A DNA stretch of 64,000 nt, from contig PAIP01000068.1 in NCBI GenBank assembly GCA_002704915.1, forward strand, positions 186,001-250,000, written 5' to 3'. Below are positions 33,966 to 44,000 of the stretch, in pieces (within the stretch, counting starts at the first letter, position 1; each line of letters opens with the position of its first letter). The notes under the pieces are model-generated. The model was not told the DNA's origin. It saw only the letters and a list, made by a program, of their open reading frames with translations, and ran no database searches. Origin of the DNA: Parvularcula sp. GTDB taxonomy: Bacteria > Pseudomonadota > Alphaproteobacteria > Caulobacterales > Parvularculaceae. The position numbers and the translations under genes are program-made.

Positions 33966-35420
33966 TCAGCCTTCAACCAGAACGTCCGACAAGCCGAACC
34001 GCTGCAGATTAACAGTGGCGGCGTCGAAGTTCACACGGGCAATGCGCGCCCGCGCAATGGCGCGAAGCATCCCGATCTGCGCATCCGCCGCCGCTTCCTC
34101 GCGCAGGTTCAGAAGGAAAAAATCGCTGGCCCCATTGGCGAAACGCTCCTGCTCGGCGCGGCGCATGGTTTCCGCCTGCTCGACTTCATCCCTTGCCATG
34201 CCGACGAGCTCAGTCGCGGTTTTCAGCTCAATCAGGATATTTCGAATTTCTATTTCGACGCGTTCCGCCGCCAGTTTCCTTTGTTGCAGCGTCGCTTCGC
34301 GTTTTGCTTCCGCCGCCGCGAGACGTCCGCGTGCTTCGCGCCGTTGCAGGGGCAGGGAAAAACGCAAGCCCACATATGCCTCGGTCATGCCGGACGGGGT
34401 ATCGTCGATGCCCGCCGCATCAAAATCCTTGGAGACTTCCGCCTTCAGATCAAGCCGGGGCAGAAGCTGGTTGCGGCGCAGATCGGTTTCGACCTCAAGC
34501 CTTTCGAGAGCCGCAGACAAAAGCGCAAGTTCCGGCCGATGCCGTATGGCTTCCGCGATCGCCGCCGATGGCGACATGATTGTCTCGCTTTCCACGCCCG
34601 CGGGGAACGAATTGGGAAGGCCGTTGTCGGATGGGATTAGCGGCGTTCCGTCCGGACTTCGATAAAACAAGGACAGCTCGTTCGCAGCCGCTTCATAGTC
34701 CCGCTGCGCTTCGGCCGCCAGACGCTGGCGGCGAATGATGTTCTGCCGGTTTTCCGTCAGAAAGATAGCCGCCTGCGCGCCGCGGCGCACCTGTTCTTCC
34801 AGCCCGGTTTCACGCTCTTTGGCGATGGAAAGCAGGCGTTCATAGACCCGCAACTGATACCCTGCGGCAACCCAGCGCCAATAGGCGACGGCCGCCTGCC
34901 GCTGCACGCCGATTTTTGTTAACAGAACATCGAGTTCCGCCTGCTGCAGCGCCAGCCTGGCGTCGAACTCTGAAAAGCGCCGCTCATCGATCGAGCGATC
35001 GCGCAGCAGGGAGAAAACAACGCCCAGCCGCGCCTCCCCCGCATCGGCGGTTTCAAAATCGCGTTCATAAATCGGGAAGTCACCGCCGGACAGACGATAA
35101 CCGCTGTAAAGGCTGGCGCCCAGCGGCCGCAGATTGCGCCGAATTTCGGCATCCAGCGCCTGTCCTGAATAAAATCCCGATACGCGGTCCACGGACTCGG
35201 CGGAAAATACGAGATCAAACGCCCCTTGCGCTTCAATGACAGCCCCAGCCGCCGCTTTCCGTCGCGCGAGGCCCTCGAGAATAGAAGGGTAGTTCTTTGC
35301 CGCGCTGGCAAGCACGTCATCGACTTCAAGCGCCGTGGTCTCCGGCGCCTGACCCAGCGCTGGGTGAAACGATGACGCAATGAGGGCCAACAGCATAACT
35401 ATAACGCGCCCAAACCTCAT
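33966..35420 (-). CDS. TolC-like outer-membrane efflux protein
   Basis: 484 residues. The signal peptide (about 1-24, ending HPALGQ) is followed by two repeats of long alpha-helical coiled segments separated by strand-like stretches, the TolC/OEP layout. LDLKAEVSKDFDAAGI and YVGLRFSLPLQRREARGRLAAAEA resemble the strand-and-helix junctions of the family. It would form the trimeric channel-tunnel for the HlyD and ABC partners encoded directly upstream. It overlaps the HlyD gene by 4 bp. Confidence 0.85.
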   Translation of the reverse strand: MRFGRVIVMLLALIASSFHPALGQAPETTALEVDDVLASAAKNYPSILEGLARRKAAAGAVIEAQGAFDLVFSAESVDRVSGFYSGQALDAEIRRNLRPLGASLYSGYRLSGGDFPIYERDFETADAGEARLGVVFSLLRDRSIDERRFSEFDARLALQQAELDVLLTKIGVQRQAAVAYWRWVAAGYQLRVYERLLSIAKERETGLEEQVRRGAQAAIFLTENRQNIIRRQRLAAEAQRDYEAAANELSLFYRSPDGTPLIPSDNGLPNSFPAGVESETIMSPSAAIAEAIRHRPELALLSAALERLEVETDLRRNQLLPRLDLKAEVSKDFDAAGIDDTPSGMTEAYVGLRFSLPLQRREARGRLAAAEAKREATLQQRKLAAERVEIEIRNILIELKTATELVGMARDEVEQAETMRRAEQERFANGASDFFLLNLREEAAADAQIGMLRAIARARIARVNFDAATVNLQRFGLSDVLVEG

Positions 35421-36448
35421 AAAGATGCTCCCATATTGGCGTCTGCGGGAAATTTGGGCGGGAAGTTATTCAACTGGCGCCAGAGTTCGTAACCGACAGA
35501 CACCCGTTCCAGCAGCACCCAGCCCCGCGCGCCGGCGCCGAAGCGAATGTAACGCTCATCCGGCCATGGGTTGGGATCCGTTTCATCTTCTATGATGAGA
35601 ACACGAAACCGGCCGCTGGCGTCAGCCGAAGGATCGATGGCGGCGACAACGCCGCCGAATGTGCCGACCGCAACAGAGGGCCATCCGCTGAACTGAACGA
35701 CCGGCCAGCCTTCGAATTGAAGGCGGACCTTGGACCCTGGCCTCACAAGCGCAACATCGCGGCCGTCTATGAAGAGCTCGACAGCCCGTTCCACATTTTC
35801 AGGAACAAAAGTGGCGATGACATCGCCGGCATTGACAAAGGTCGCTGTGTCGCCGGCCTGCATGCGTATGATGACGCCATCGCGCGGGGCGCGAACAATC
35901 TGCATTGATTGCCGGGAAATGTTGACATCAATCCGGTTAAGCTGGGCTTCCGCATCGGCCACCTGGGTGCGCAAGGATTCAACGCGAATCTGCGCTTGTT
36001 CAAATTCGCGCCGCGAAGAGAGACCTTTTTCGAAAAGCGTTTTCATCCGGTCGTAATCGAGGCTGGCCGTTTTCTGCGCGACCTTTGCCGCGTCGATCTT
36101 GGCGATCACCTGCGCCCGCTCCGCTTCCAGCCGCTCAATCAGCAACGGATCATTGTCGACGATCCTGACGATCGGATCTCCGCTTTTGACGGCGCTCCCT
36201 TCGCGCACATGCCATTCCACTATGCGGCCGGAAACGAGCGCGTTAATCTCCTGCAACCGATCATTGGGATTCAGGGCGGTTACGACGCCTGCGCCTGCGC
36301 TCGTCTGCACCCAGGGGGTGAACACGAGAAAAACAAGCGCCGCAGCGACGCCTGCAGAGAGCATAATGGCGACGGCTGAAATCAGTCGAGGCGTCCGGAT
36401 CGAAGCCAGGGTTTTGAAATGGCGGATATGACGTTCGCGAAACGGCAT
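35417..36448 (-). CDS. HlyD-family periplasmic adaptor
   Basis: 343 residues with one N-terminal membrane helix (about 23-48), a barrel-sandwich segment (GRIVEWHVREGSAVKSGDPIVRIVDND), a coiled-coil hairpin (about 105-180) and the return half (RAPRDGVIIRMQAGDTATFVNAGDVI), followed by a beta-barrel domain. It would bridge the ABC protein and the TolC-like channel. It is coupled by ATGA to the TolC gene and is 3 bp from the ABC gene. The substrate may be a peptide, protein or polysaccharide; context allows either the lasso peptide or the polymer. Confidence 0.88.
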   Translation of the reverse strand: MPFRERHIRHFKTLASIRTPRLISAVAIMLSAGVAAALVFLVFTPWVQTSAGAGVVTALNPNDRLQEINALVSGRIVEWHVREGSAVKSGDPIVRIVDNDPLLIERLEAERAQVIAKIDAAKVAQKTASLDYDRMKTLFEKGLSSRREFEQAQIRVESLRTQVADAEAQLNRIDVNISRQSMQIVRAPRDGVIIRMQAGDTATFVNAGDVIATFVPENVERAVELFIDGRDVALVRPGSKVRLQFEGWPVVQFSGWPSVAVGTFGGVVAAIDPSADASGRFRVLIIEDETDPNPWPDERYIRFGAGARGWVLLERVSVGYELWRQLNNFPPKFPADANMGASL

Positions 36449-36451
36449 TGG

Positions 36452-38158
36452 TTACGCGCACTCCTCTTCTGTGGCAGGCGCGCGCGCGACTTCCGCAGTC
36501 GCAACCGCCAATCCCGCAACGGAATCGTAAAAGCGCTGCCGGTCGCGTCCCAGATAGAGAAATTCGTCAAAACCCAAATCGCGAGAACGATTGCTGAAAT
36601 AGATCAGCGTCGTGTGGGGATCGTCACGCAACGCGCGGATCGCGGTCACGAGATGCTCCTCGCAAACGACATCGAAGAGCTGATTCAAAATAAGCACCCG
36701 CGGCCGCGCCAGCAGGGCTGCGGCAAGTTTGAGCTGCATGATCTCCGTGATCGACAGCGGCCACCCCGTAGTCGCGATCTTCGTATCCAGTCCGTCTTCG
36801 AGCTCGGCCACGGGCTGCTCGAGCCCGACCGCACGCAAGGCTTCCAGGATGCTTTCCGGCTCAGCATCTCCGGCGCTGAGGCGCAGATAATCCCTGATCG
36901 TCGATTCAATGACCGTCGGACGGTCAAGAACGATAATTTCCTGACGCAGCGCATGTATTTCCGTATCGCGGATATCGCGTCCGCCGAGGGTGATGTAGCC
37001 GCCCTTTTCCATGACGTGACGTTTCAAAAGATTGCAAACGAGACGTTGGACGCCATGATTTTGCGCGCGAGCCATCACCGCGGCGCCATTTTCGAGACGG
37101 AAATCCAATAGCGCCGGCGCGCCGCGCGCATCGCCCTGCACCTGGGCGAAAACGAGCGTTGAATCGTGACGCATGGGCATGTGAGAGCCTTTCGGCTCTT
37201 CCTGTCGCACCTCGTAAAACAATGACAACTCTTCGAGAGCGGCGCACAGATCGTAAAAATAATTGAGGTAAGCGCCGAGCTGCGACACGCCGAAAAAGGC
37301 CGCCGACAAGACAAGCTCCGCTGCAACAAGCTGACCGATGCTTAACTGACCTTGAATCACCAGCCACCCGCCAAGGCCGAGCAGGCTGGCGCTCGCCGCT
37401 GCATAGATAACGAAAAAACTGACCGTTTGAGCAAAATGACGGCGAAAATGACGACGATGCGCGTCTACATAGCTGGCGGTCACCGCATCAGTCCGCCCCA
37501 GGGCGTAGGCGATATGCATCTCTGATTTGTAATAACCGTTGGATGCGCCAAGCCCTTCAAGCCAAGCCGCGGCGATATGCTTTCGGTGCGACAGCTCGCA
37601 AGCCTCGCGGATCGCGGACTTCCCCCATACGCGCCACACGGCCCAAATGAATGTAATGAGGATCAGGTTGAAGGCGAGAAAAAGCGGATGATAAAAGGAT
37701 ACGAGAGCAAAGCCGACGCCCGCCTGCAAGATCAACGTAAACCCGCCGATCAGGAGAACCGGAATGTTCTTCTGGACCGTGAGGATGTCAAAATACCGAT
37801 TGAACAGCGAGGTTCGCCCGTCATCTGCAAAAAACGGGTTTTGCGCATAAAGGGACCGCAGCGCGATTTCCGAAACCAGGCGAGCATAAAATCGCCGTCC
37901 GAAAATCTCCATCAAATGAACGCGCAGGGCGTTTAACAGTCCCGACACCAGCAACAGCGCGAAAAGCGTCAAAGACAGAACGACAAGCGGCGTGGCGAGG
38001 CCTGTATTCGCCACCGTATTGATCAGCATCTGAACGGAAATCGGCGTCGCCAGCGACAAGAAGCTGATGCCAATGCCGTAGATGATGGTCAGTATGAAAA
38101 AATCCCGTTCCGGTCCGAGTATTTTTCCAAAAAGGCTCACAACCTTGGAGAGCGTCAT
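36452..38158 (-). CDS. ABC half-transporter with a fully degenerate ATPase domain
   Basis: About 568 residues: six TM helices (about 15-300), then a full-length nucleotide-binding domain without any catalytic motif. The Walker A position reads ARAQNHGVQRL, without GxxGxGKS/T. The Q-loop position reads IIVLDRPTVIE. The signature reads PLSITEIMQ instead of LSGGQ. Walker B reads VLILNQLFD, with Asp-Glu changed to Asn-Gln. The H-loop position reads IYFSNRSRD. The reading frame is intact and HlyD and TolC partners follow directly, so it does not look like a decaying pseudogene. It may dimerise with an active ABC subunit such as the one at 30655-32463, or act without ATP hydrolysis. The start at 38158 has AAGG upstream; 38185 is the alternative. 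Confidence 0.83.
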   Translation of the reverse strand: MTLSKVVSLFGKILGPERDFFILTIIYGIGISFLSLATPISVQMLINTVANTGLATPLVVLSLTLFALLLVSGLLNALRVHLMEIFGRRFYARLVSEIALRSLYAQNPFFADDGRTSLFNRYFDILTVQKNIPVLLIGGFTLILQAGVGFALVSFYHPLFLAFNLILITFIWAVWRVWGKSAIREACELSHRKHIAAAWLEGLGASNGYYKSEMHIAYALGRTDAVTASYVDAHRRHFRRHFAQTVSFFVIYAAASASLLGLGGWLVIQGQLSIGQLVAAELVLSAAFFGVSQLGAYLNYFYDLCAALEELSLFYEVRQEEPKGSHMPMRHDSTLVFAQVQGDARGAPALLDFRLENGAAVMARAQNHGVQRLVCNLLKRHVMEKGGYITLGGRDIRDTEIHALRQEIIVLDRPTVIESTIRDYLRLSAGDAEPESILEALRAVGLEQPVAELEDGLDTKIATTGWPLSITEIMQLKLAAALLARPRVLILNQLFDVVCEEHLVTAIRALRDDPHTTLIYFSNRSRDLGFDEFLYLGRDRQRFYDSVAGLAVATAEVARAPATEEECA

Positions 38159-38258
38159 CGCTCGACCTTCGCCCGCCCATTCCATTTCTTTCTTCGCTCG
38201 TCAGACGAGCGTCCCCTCTACGATACTTGTTTGGAAGTGTCTGGTTTTCACGCTGGCG

Positions 38259-38687
38259 TCACGGCGAATGCCGGTGCGCCCGAAAATGCCTGGTGGTCGA
38301 GATCTGATCGAAGCTCTCCCACTTTCCGAAGAAAGCATTTCCTATCTGCGCCGGATCGCCTGCCGCATATGAAGCCTGAAGTTGTTTTTGACCGCGCGCG
38401 CCCAGACCCTCACGCGCCCCTATGTCGGCGAGCTCAGAAGGGCGCCTTTCTTCAGTAGGCTTTATTTCTTGCAGCATCAGCGGCGTTGAGAATGCAGGCG
38501 CCGGAGGGACAGGGTGGATGACTTCCGGCGCCAGGGCCGAGGGCGTCAGCATCAGGGCGGGCTGCGGCGCCGATATGGGATGACTATTCACGGCCTTCAC
38601 GCGAGGCGCGTCATAGGAATCGAACGCGTACACAGACGAACTTGAGGCCGCCAGAACCGTCGCCAGCAAAAGCATCATTTTTTTCAT
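38259..38687 (-). CDS. Secreted Pro-rich protein of unknown function
   Basis: 142 residues with a clear Sec signal peptide (about 1-22, MLLLATVLAASSSSVYAFDS). The middle is rich in Pro and Ala (APQPALMLTPSALAPEVIHPVPPAPAF) and looks disordered; the C-terminal part is polar with several His and Arg. AAAGGG precedes the ATG. It is the first gene of a probable minus-strand operon with the degenerate ABC, HlyD and TolC genes, 100 bp upstream of the ABC start. It could be a periplasmic accessory or the exported substrate. No family recognised. Confidence 0.65.
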   Translation of the reverse strand: MKKMMLLLATVLAASSSSVYAFDSYDAPRVKAVNSHPISAPQPALMLTPSALAPEVIHPVPPAPAFSTPLMLQEIKPTEERRPSELADIGAREGLGARGQKQLQASYAAGDPAQIGNAFFGKWESFDQISTTRHFRAHRHSP

Positions 38688-39746
38688 CGTCGCCCTTTCA
38701 GGTTACGCCGCCGGCGCCAGACCCCGCAGGCTCACGCCCGAGGCCTGCATATGACGCAAGCGCGCTTTTCCTCGACCGGCGGCCAATGCTGCACCGCCAA
38801 AACCCATATAGCGACGCAACACTCACAACCAATTCAATTGGACAATGGATTTCGATAGAATTTTTCTATCATGTTTCCCGGAAGGGGGTCGCGACTTCGC
38901 CCTGCCGACCTCAAAGTTAAGCGCCCGTTCATCATTGATTTCGAGTCCTGGATTCATCGAGGGAAGAGAGATGAGCCGGATGTGTAAACAGGCCGGGACA
39001 AAAGGGGCCGCACCCGCGCGCCTCTGGCGCGCAAAATCATAACAACGAGGGTGAGCCCGATCGCGGTGTGGCTGGCGGCCATCTGATGATCACAGTCAAA
39101 CTGGCGGTGGAAGCGGACAGGTTCGAACGCGTCTCGCGCCGAATTCCTTGATAAACGGGAATGTACAAGGAATTTTCACTACTTTGGGGTGATCGTGATC
39201 ATATTGGCGCTCGAATTTAGGCGAAAATTCAATATCTTAGAATTGGATTCGCCGCTCTCCTTAACAGGGAATTATTCTGCCGAAACAGGCAAATGAAATC
39301 CGATAGTAAGGAATAGTCAGATCGAATCCGGTTTTGGAAAGCAGCGGTGGCTTTCTAAGTTAGCGCGCTACCAACATGCTGCGGCACCAGAAAGTCTTTT
39401 AAACCGACTTCAAGCGATTCCGCGCCACCCCTCTCGGTTTCGACCTATTCCCCGGGACGTCATATAGTAGGGGCTGTCGCCATTGATCTGTACTTGCCTA
39501 TTCGCAGCCGCGAAGCATTTGGTGCAATATCCCTAGTTTCCGAAATGTGGTCTTTGAGACCAAATTCAGAATCGCTTGCGATATCAACGACTTCATATTT
39601 TAGAACAACGGCGACCAAGCCAAAAAGCTCGTTAGTCTGATCCAGACAATATCATCGAGGACACCGGTCAGTGAGCGTTTGGGAAAGGCGCCCCGAGGAT
39701 GGTCTCCATAGTAGCGGCGATCATTTCCCCGAGGGGTATCAAAAAA
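38688..39746. other. Gene-poor stretch of about 1.06 kb
   Basis: No frame here has convincing codon usage or a ribosome site. It becomes progressively richer in A+T. Short repeated pieces of the type GGGAAT/AAGGAATT occur at about 39158-39275. It may be a remnant of a mobile or decayed segment, but no transposase or terminal repeats were recognised. Confidence 0.5.
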
Positions 39747-40427
39747 TTATATATCTACCAAAACGAACTCTTCTCCATCTTGTTCAGCACATTGATCCAA
39801 CACGCCCAATAGCGAAGTTATCGCAAACTTATTTGGCGATCGAATCCTTCGCGAGTTTGTCTCTTCTCTAGTGACAAATCGAGAGTCCTGAATCGTCAAA
39901 CAATTTATACGAGTAACTGATTCAGCATTTATCTTGGCTGCCCGGAAAAACTCCCTCGCCCAGGCAACCATCGACGACGCCATTGCATTGGCTGCATGCG
40001 CTGGAAGTAAAACAATTATTGATCTTAAATTTCGAATGCATATCGGCGCAAACTTTAATGAAAAAGCCATCTTGTTTATCTCTCTCACACAACACCAGGA
40101 CAAGATCTCATCAGATAACTCTTCAACTCCAACATCAAACGATTCAAATCCGATCGCAATCAGCAGAAAATCAAAATTGCCTTCCTGGAACTTCAGCTGA
40201 TCATAAAAGCGTTTAACTAGTTCCTGATTCCTTGAATCAAACGGCGTCAATTTATATGCGCCGCCTCCGCATCCCTCAGGAACCTCACCTAAAGCGGCGT
40301 AAGTAACAGAGATATTCCGCGTCGCTTCTGGCGTTCCCACCCAGTCAGAGAGCAAGCCAGGAGTCCCCAGGACCAAGAGATTATAACTATTGTCTTTCAG
40401 CACTATTCTAGCATCAGAATATGACAC
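39747..40427 (-). CDS. Unrecognised protein coupled to an Lrp/AsnC regulator
   Basis: 226 residues with a GTG start that directly follows the TAG of the Lrp gene (TAGGTG), so it is translationally coupled to it. Composition is AT-richer than the rest of the window. The N-terminal NLLVLGTPG and the helix ANAMASSMVAWAREFF followed by VTRINCL faintly recall a short-chain dehydrogenase, but the glycine motif and the Tyr-x3-Lys are absent. It may be a degenerate enzyme or a transferred gene. No function assigned. Confidence 0.5.
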   Translation of the reverse strand: MSYSDARIVLKDNSYNLLVLGTPGLLSDWVGTPEATRNISVTYAALGEVPEGCGGGAYKLTPFDSRNQELVKRFYDQLKFQEGNFDFLLIAIGFESFDVGVEELSDEILSWCCVREINKMAFSLKFAPICIRNLRSIIVLLPAHAANAMASSMVAWAREFFRAAKINAESVTRINCLTIQDSRFVTREETNSRRIRSPNKFAITSLLGVLDQCAEQDGEEFVLVDI

Positions 40428-40883
40428 CTACAGCGGCAGCTTGGTAGTTTGTTTGAGCTCACGAAGCGCTATGCTGGAGCGAATCTGACTGACGCCCGGA
40501 AGCTCGAATAGAAATTTCTGCATAAAGGCATCGTAAGTCTGTATGTCCTTTGCAATAACCCGAAGAGTGAAATCTGAATCCCCTGTCGTCGCATAACATT
40601 CCTGGACTTCTGCCCGATCCATAATTTTCTGTTCAATCTCTGCAATGATGTTCTTGTACTGACGTTCTATGGATAAATGTACAAACGCGCATACATTGTA
40701 ACCTAACTTTTTGCGATCCAGGACAGCGCGATACCCACTGATGTAACCGGCTTCCTCAAGGCTTTTTAAGCGCCGCCAACAAGTCGCTGATGAAGAAACG
40801 CCGGCGGCTTCAGCCAGTTCTTGCGCAGACAATTTTCCGCGTTCTTGCAACACCGAAAGTATCTTTTTGTCAGTGTCATCCAT
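40428..40883 (-). CDS. Lrp/AsnC-family transcriptional regulator
   Basis: 151 residues. The N-terminal helix-turn-helix (DDTDKKILSVLQERGKLSAQELAEAAGVSSSATCWRRLKSLEEAGYI) is Lrp-type, and the C-terminal RAM domain has VQECYATTGDSDFTLRVIAKD, the effector-binding turn. The ATG at 40883 has GAGGATCCGGG upstream; the frame is open to 40934. It is divergent from the indolepyruvate oxidoreductase gene, so it probably senses an aromatic amino acid and controls that catabolic pair, as Lrp-type regulators commonly do. Confidence 0.92.
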   Translation of the reverse strand: MDDTDKKILSVLQERGKLSAQELAEAAGVSSSATCWRRLKSLEEAGYISGYRAVLDRKKLGYNVCAFVHLSIERQYKNIIAEIEQKIMDRAEVQECYATTGDSDFTLRVIAKDIQTYDAFMQKFLFELPGVSQIRSSIALRELKQTTKLPL

Positions 40884-41076
40884 CCCGGATCCTCGCACCA
40901 AGCCTTTGCAGACATGCTGAGAAACATAACGCATAGCCGTGATACGAAAAACTCATGATTATGGTTAATTCAGCAACATTTGTTTCAAAATTCCCTGTAT
41001 TCATGACGAGATTGAAAAGAATGGCCGCGAATTGCGCAGCATAGTGTTCACCGTAAGAAACACTGGAAAAAATGCT

Positions 41077-44000
41077 GTGCTCACAACTCTTCAAGAACAT
41101 AATCCGCAGCTTGACGACTATGTTCTCGAAGACAGGTTTCGACGCGTAAAAGGACGCGTATTCCTCACCGGAACACAAGCGCTCGTCGCAATCCTCTTGA
41201 TGCAACGGCGCCTCGATTGCGCAGCGGGTCTCAACACCGCGGGGTTCATCAGCGGTTATCGCGGCTCTCCCCTCGGCGCAGTCGATCAGGCTCTTTGGCG
41301 CGCTAAAAAATTTCTCAAAGAACACAACGTTAAGTTTCTGCCAGCCATCAATGAGGATCTCGCAGCAACCGCCGTCCTGGGCAGCCAGCAGGTGGAAGTC
41401 GAAGACACGCGCGAAGTCGATGGCGTTTTTTCCATGTGGTACGGCAAGGGTCCCGGCGTCGATCGCGCGGGCGATGCTTTGAAGCATGGCAACGCATATG
41501 GATCGTCACCGCATGGCGGCGTTCTTGTCGTGGCCGGCGACGATCACGGCTGCGTGTCATCGAGCATGTCGCATCAATCCGATGTCGCCTTCATGGCCTG
41601 GTATATGCCGACCATCAATCCAGCCAGCATTGGCGAATATATCGAATTTGGCCTTTGGGGATACGCCGCATCGCGATTTTCCGGCATGTGGATCGGCTTT
41701 AAGGCTGTTTCCGAAGCTGTTGAAAGCGCCGCCTCGGTTGAATTGCCGGACATGCCTGCATTCAAAACGCCTGATGATTTCGTCATGCCCGAAGGAGGCC
41801 TCAATTTCCGCTGGCCCGACCTGCCAGGCATGCAAATCGAAACCCGGATGCAGGATAAGAAAGAGGCTGTGCGCGCCTTCGCCCGCGCCAACCCCATCGA
41901 TAAAGTGATTTACAACGATACGGGAGCCAAATTCGGCATCGTCACCACTGGCAAGGCCCATCTCGATGTCATGGAGGCGCTCGCCCAACTCGGAATAGAC
42001 GAAGCCCGCGCGAGAGAAATCGGTCTCGACATTTATAAAGTCGGTCTTGTCTGGCCTATCGAAACTTCTGGCGCCGAACGTTTCATGGCCCGCAAGGAAG
42101 AAGTGCTCGTTATCGAAGAAAAGCGCGGCATCATAGAAAGTCAGCTTAAAGAATACATCTATGATCGCGCAGTCGAAAAACCGAAACGCATCATTGGCAA
42201 GCACGATGAAAATGGCGAGCGGCTGATTTCATGGGTCGATGAATTATCGCCCTCCATGCTGACGCCAATCCTCGCAGAGCGGCTTCGCAAAGTTTTCCCT
42301 ACTCTTAATTTCGAGCGCGAACTGACGGTTCTGGAAAGCGCGACGCAAATAACGCCTGCGCCAGGCGGCGCCAAGCGCCTGCCCTATTTTTGTTCAGGCT
42401 GCCCACACAACACATCCACAAAAGTGCCGGAAGGCTCGCGCGCGCTTGCCGGGATCGGCTGCCACTTCATGGCGTCATGGATGGACCGCAAAACGACGGA
42501 TCTCATCCAGATGGGCGGCGAAGGCGTCAACTGGGCGGCCAAGTCCATGTTCCTTTCTGAAAAGCACATCTTTCAAAATCTCGGCGACGGCACCTATTAT
42601 CATTCCGGCTATATGGCGATCCGGCAAGCGATCGCCGCCGGCGCCAACATCACGTACAAGATTCTTTATAACGACGCCGTCGCCATGACCGGCGGTCAGC
42701 CGGTAGACGGAACGCTGACTGTTCCGCAAATCGCGGCGCAGCTTCTCGCCGAAGGCGTAAAAAAGGTCGTTATTGCCAGCGATGACCCAGAGCGCACTGA
42801 AGGATACGGCGTTTACCCTGCCGGCCTTGTGGTTCGACACCGCGACGAGCTGGACGAAATCCAGCGCGAACTGCGCGAGATACCCGGTGTCACTGCGCTT
42901 ATATACGATCAGACATGCGCGGCGGAAAAACGCCGACGCCGCAAGCGCGGAACTTATCCGGATCCGGCGAAACGCATCTTCATCAACGATCTCGTCTGCG
43001 AAGGCTGCGGCGACTGCTCCAAACAGTCGAACTGTCTCTCCATTGTTCCCAAAGAAACGAAGCTCGGGCGCAAACGGATGATCGACCAATCCTCGTGCAA
43101 CAAGGATTATTCCTGCGTTAAAGGCTTCTGCCCGAGCTTTGTTTCGGTCGAGGGCGGCGAGCTTAAAAAACCCGAGCCCCGTGCTTTCAGCGACGAACTC
43201 GAAACGCTGCTCGCCGCTTTGCCGGCCCCGCAGAGACCGCAAATCGACCGCGTCTATGATCTCCTCATCGGCGGCGTGGGCGGCACCGGCGTTGTCACCA
43301 TCGGCGCAATCACGACCATGGCGGCGCATCTCGAAGGCAAGGGCGCGAGCGTTCTCGACTTCATGGGATTTGCTCAAAAAGGGGGCACGGTGCTCAGCTA
43401 TGTGCGACTTGCGGAAACGCCCGACGCGCTCAATCAGGTGCGCATCGATCGGGGCGAAGCGGAAGCGGCGATACTCTGCGATCTCGTGGTCGGCACAGAC
43501 CCGCGCGCGCTTTATGTCATGCGCGAAGGCCATACGCGCGCCATCGCCAACACGGATATCATCCCGACTGCGGATTTCATTCGTGATCGGAATATGGACT
43601 TTCAGTCTCACCTGCGTGTGAAAACGATTAGAGACGCTTGTAGCGACGAGAATGTAGATAGTTTCGACGCCAATACCGTCGCTGGACGGCTGATGGGCGA
43701 TTTTGTTTTCTCCAATATGCTTCTTTTCGGTTTTGCCTGGCAAAAAGGACTCGTGCCGTTAAGCCTTCAGGCCATCGAAAAGGCTATCGAGCTTAACGGG
43801 GTCGCCGTTGAGAAGAACAAACGCGCTTTCTCCCTCGGGCGCGCGGCGGCCGTGGAGGCTGGCGTCGTGCATCGCGCCGCTGGTCTCGGCGACGCGCCGG
43901 AGATCGAAGAAAATCTGGACAATATTGTGTCTTATCGCGCTGATTTCCTGACCGCCTATCAGAACGTGGCCTATGCAACATCCTATCGTGATTTTGTCGC

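Noticed and set aside
36452-38158. Calling the degenerate ABC gene a pseudogene
   Set aside because: It has no frameshift or stop, keeps the full domain length and is tightly packed with HlyD and TolC genes, so loss of motifs looks selected.
38642-39042. Two short plus-strand frames in the gene-poor stretch
   Set aside because: Codon usage and composition look random, the first overlaps the secreted-protein gene, and there are no credible starts.
39671-39871. 66-residue plus-strand frame beginning GTG
   Set aside because: It overlaps the coupled gene at 39747-40427 in antisense and lacks a ribosome site.
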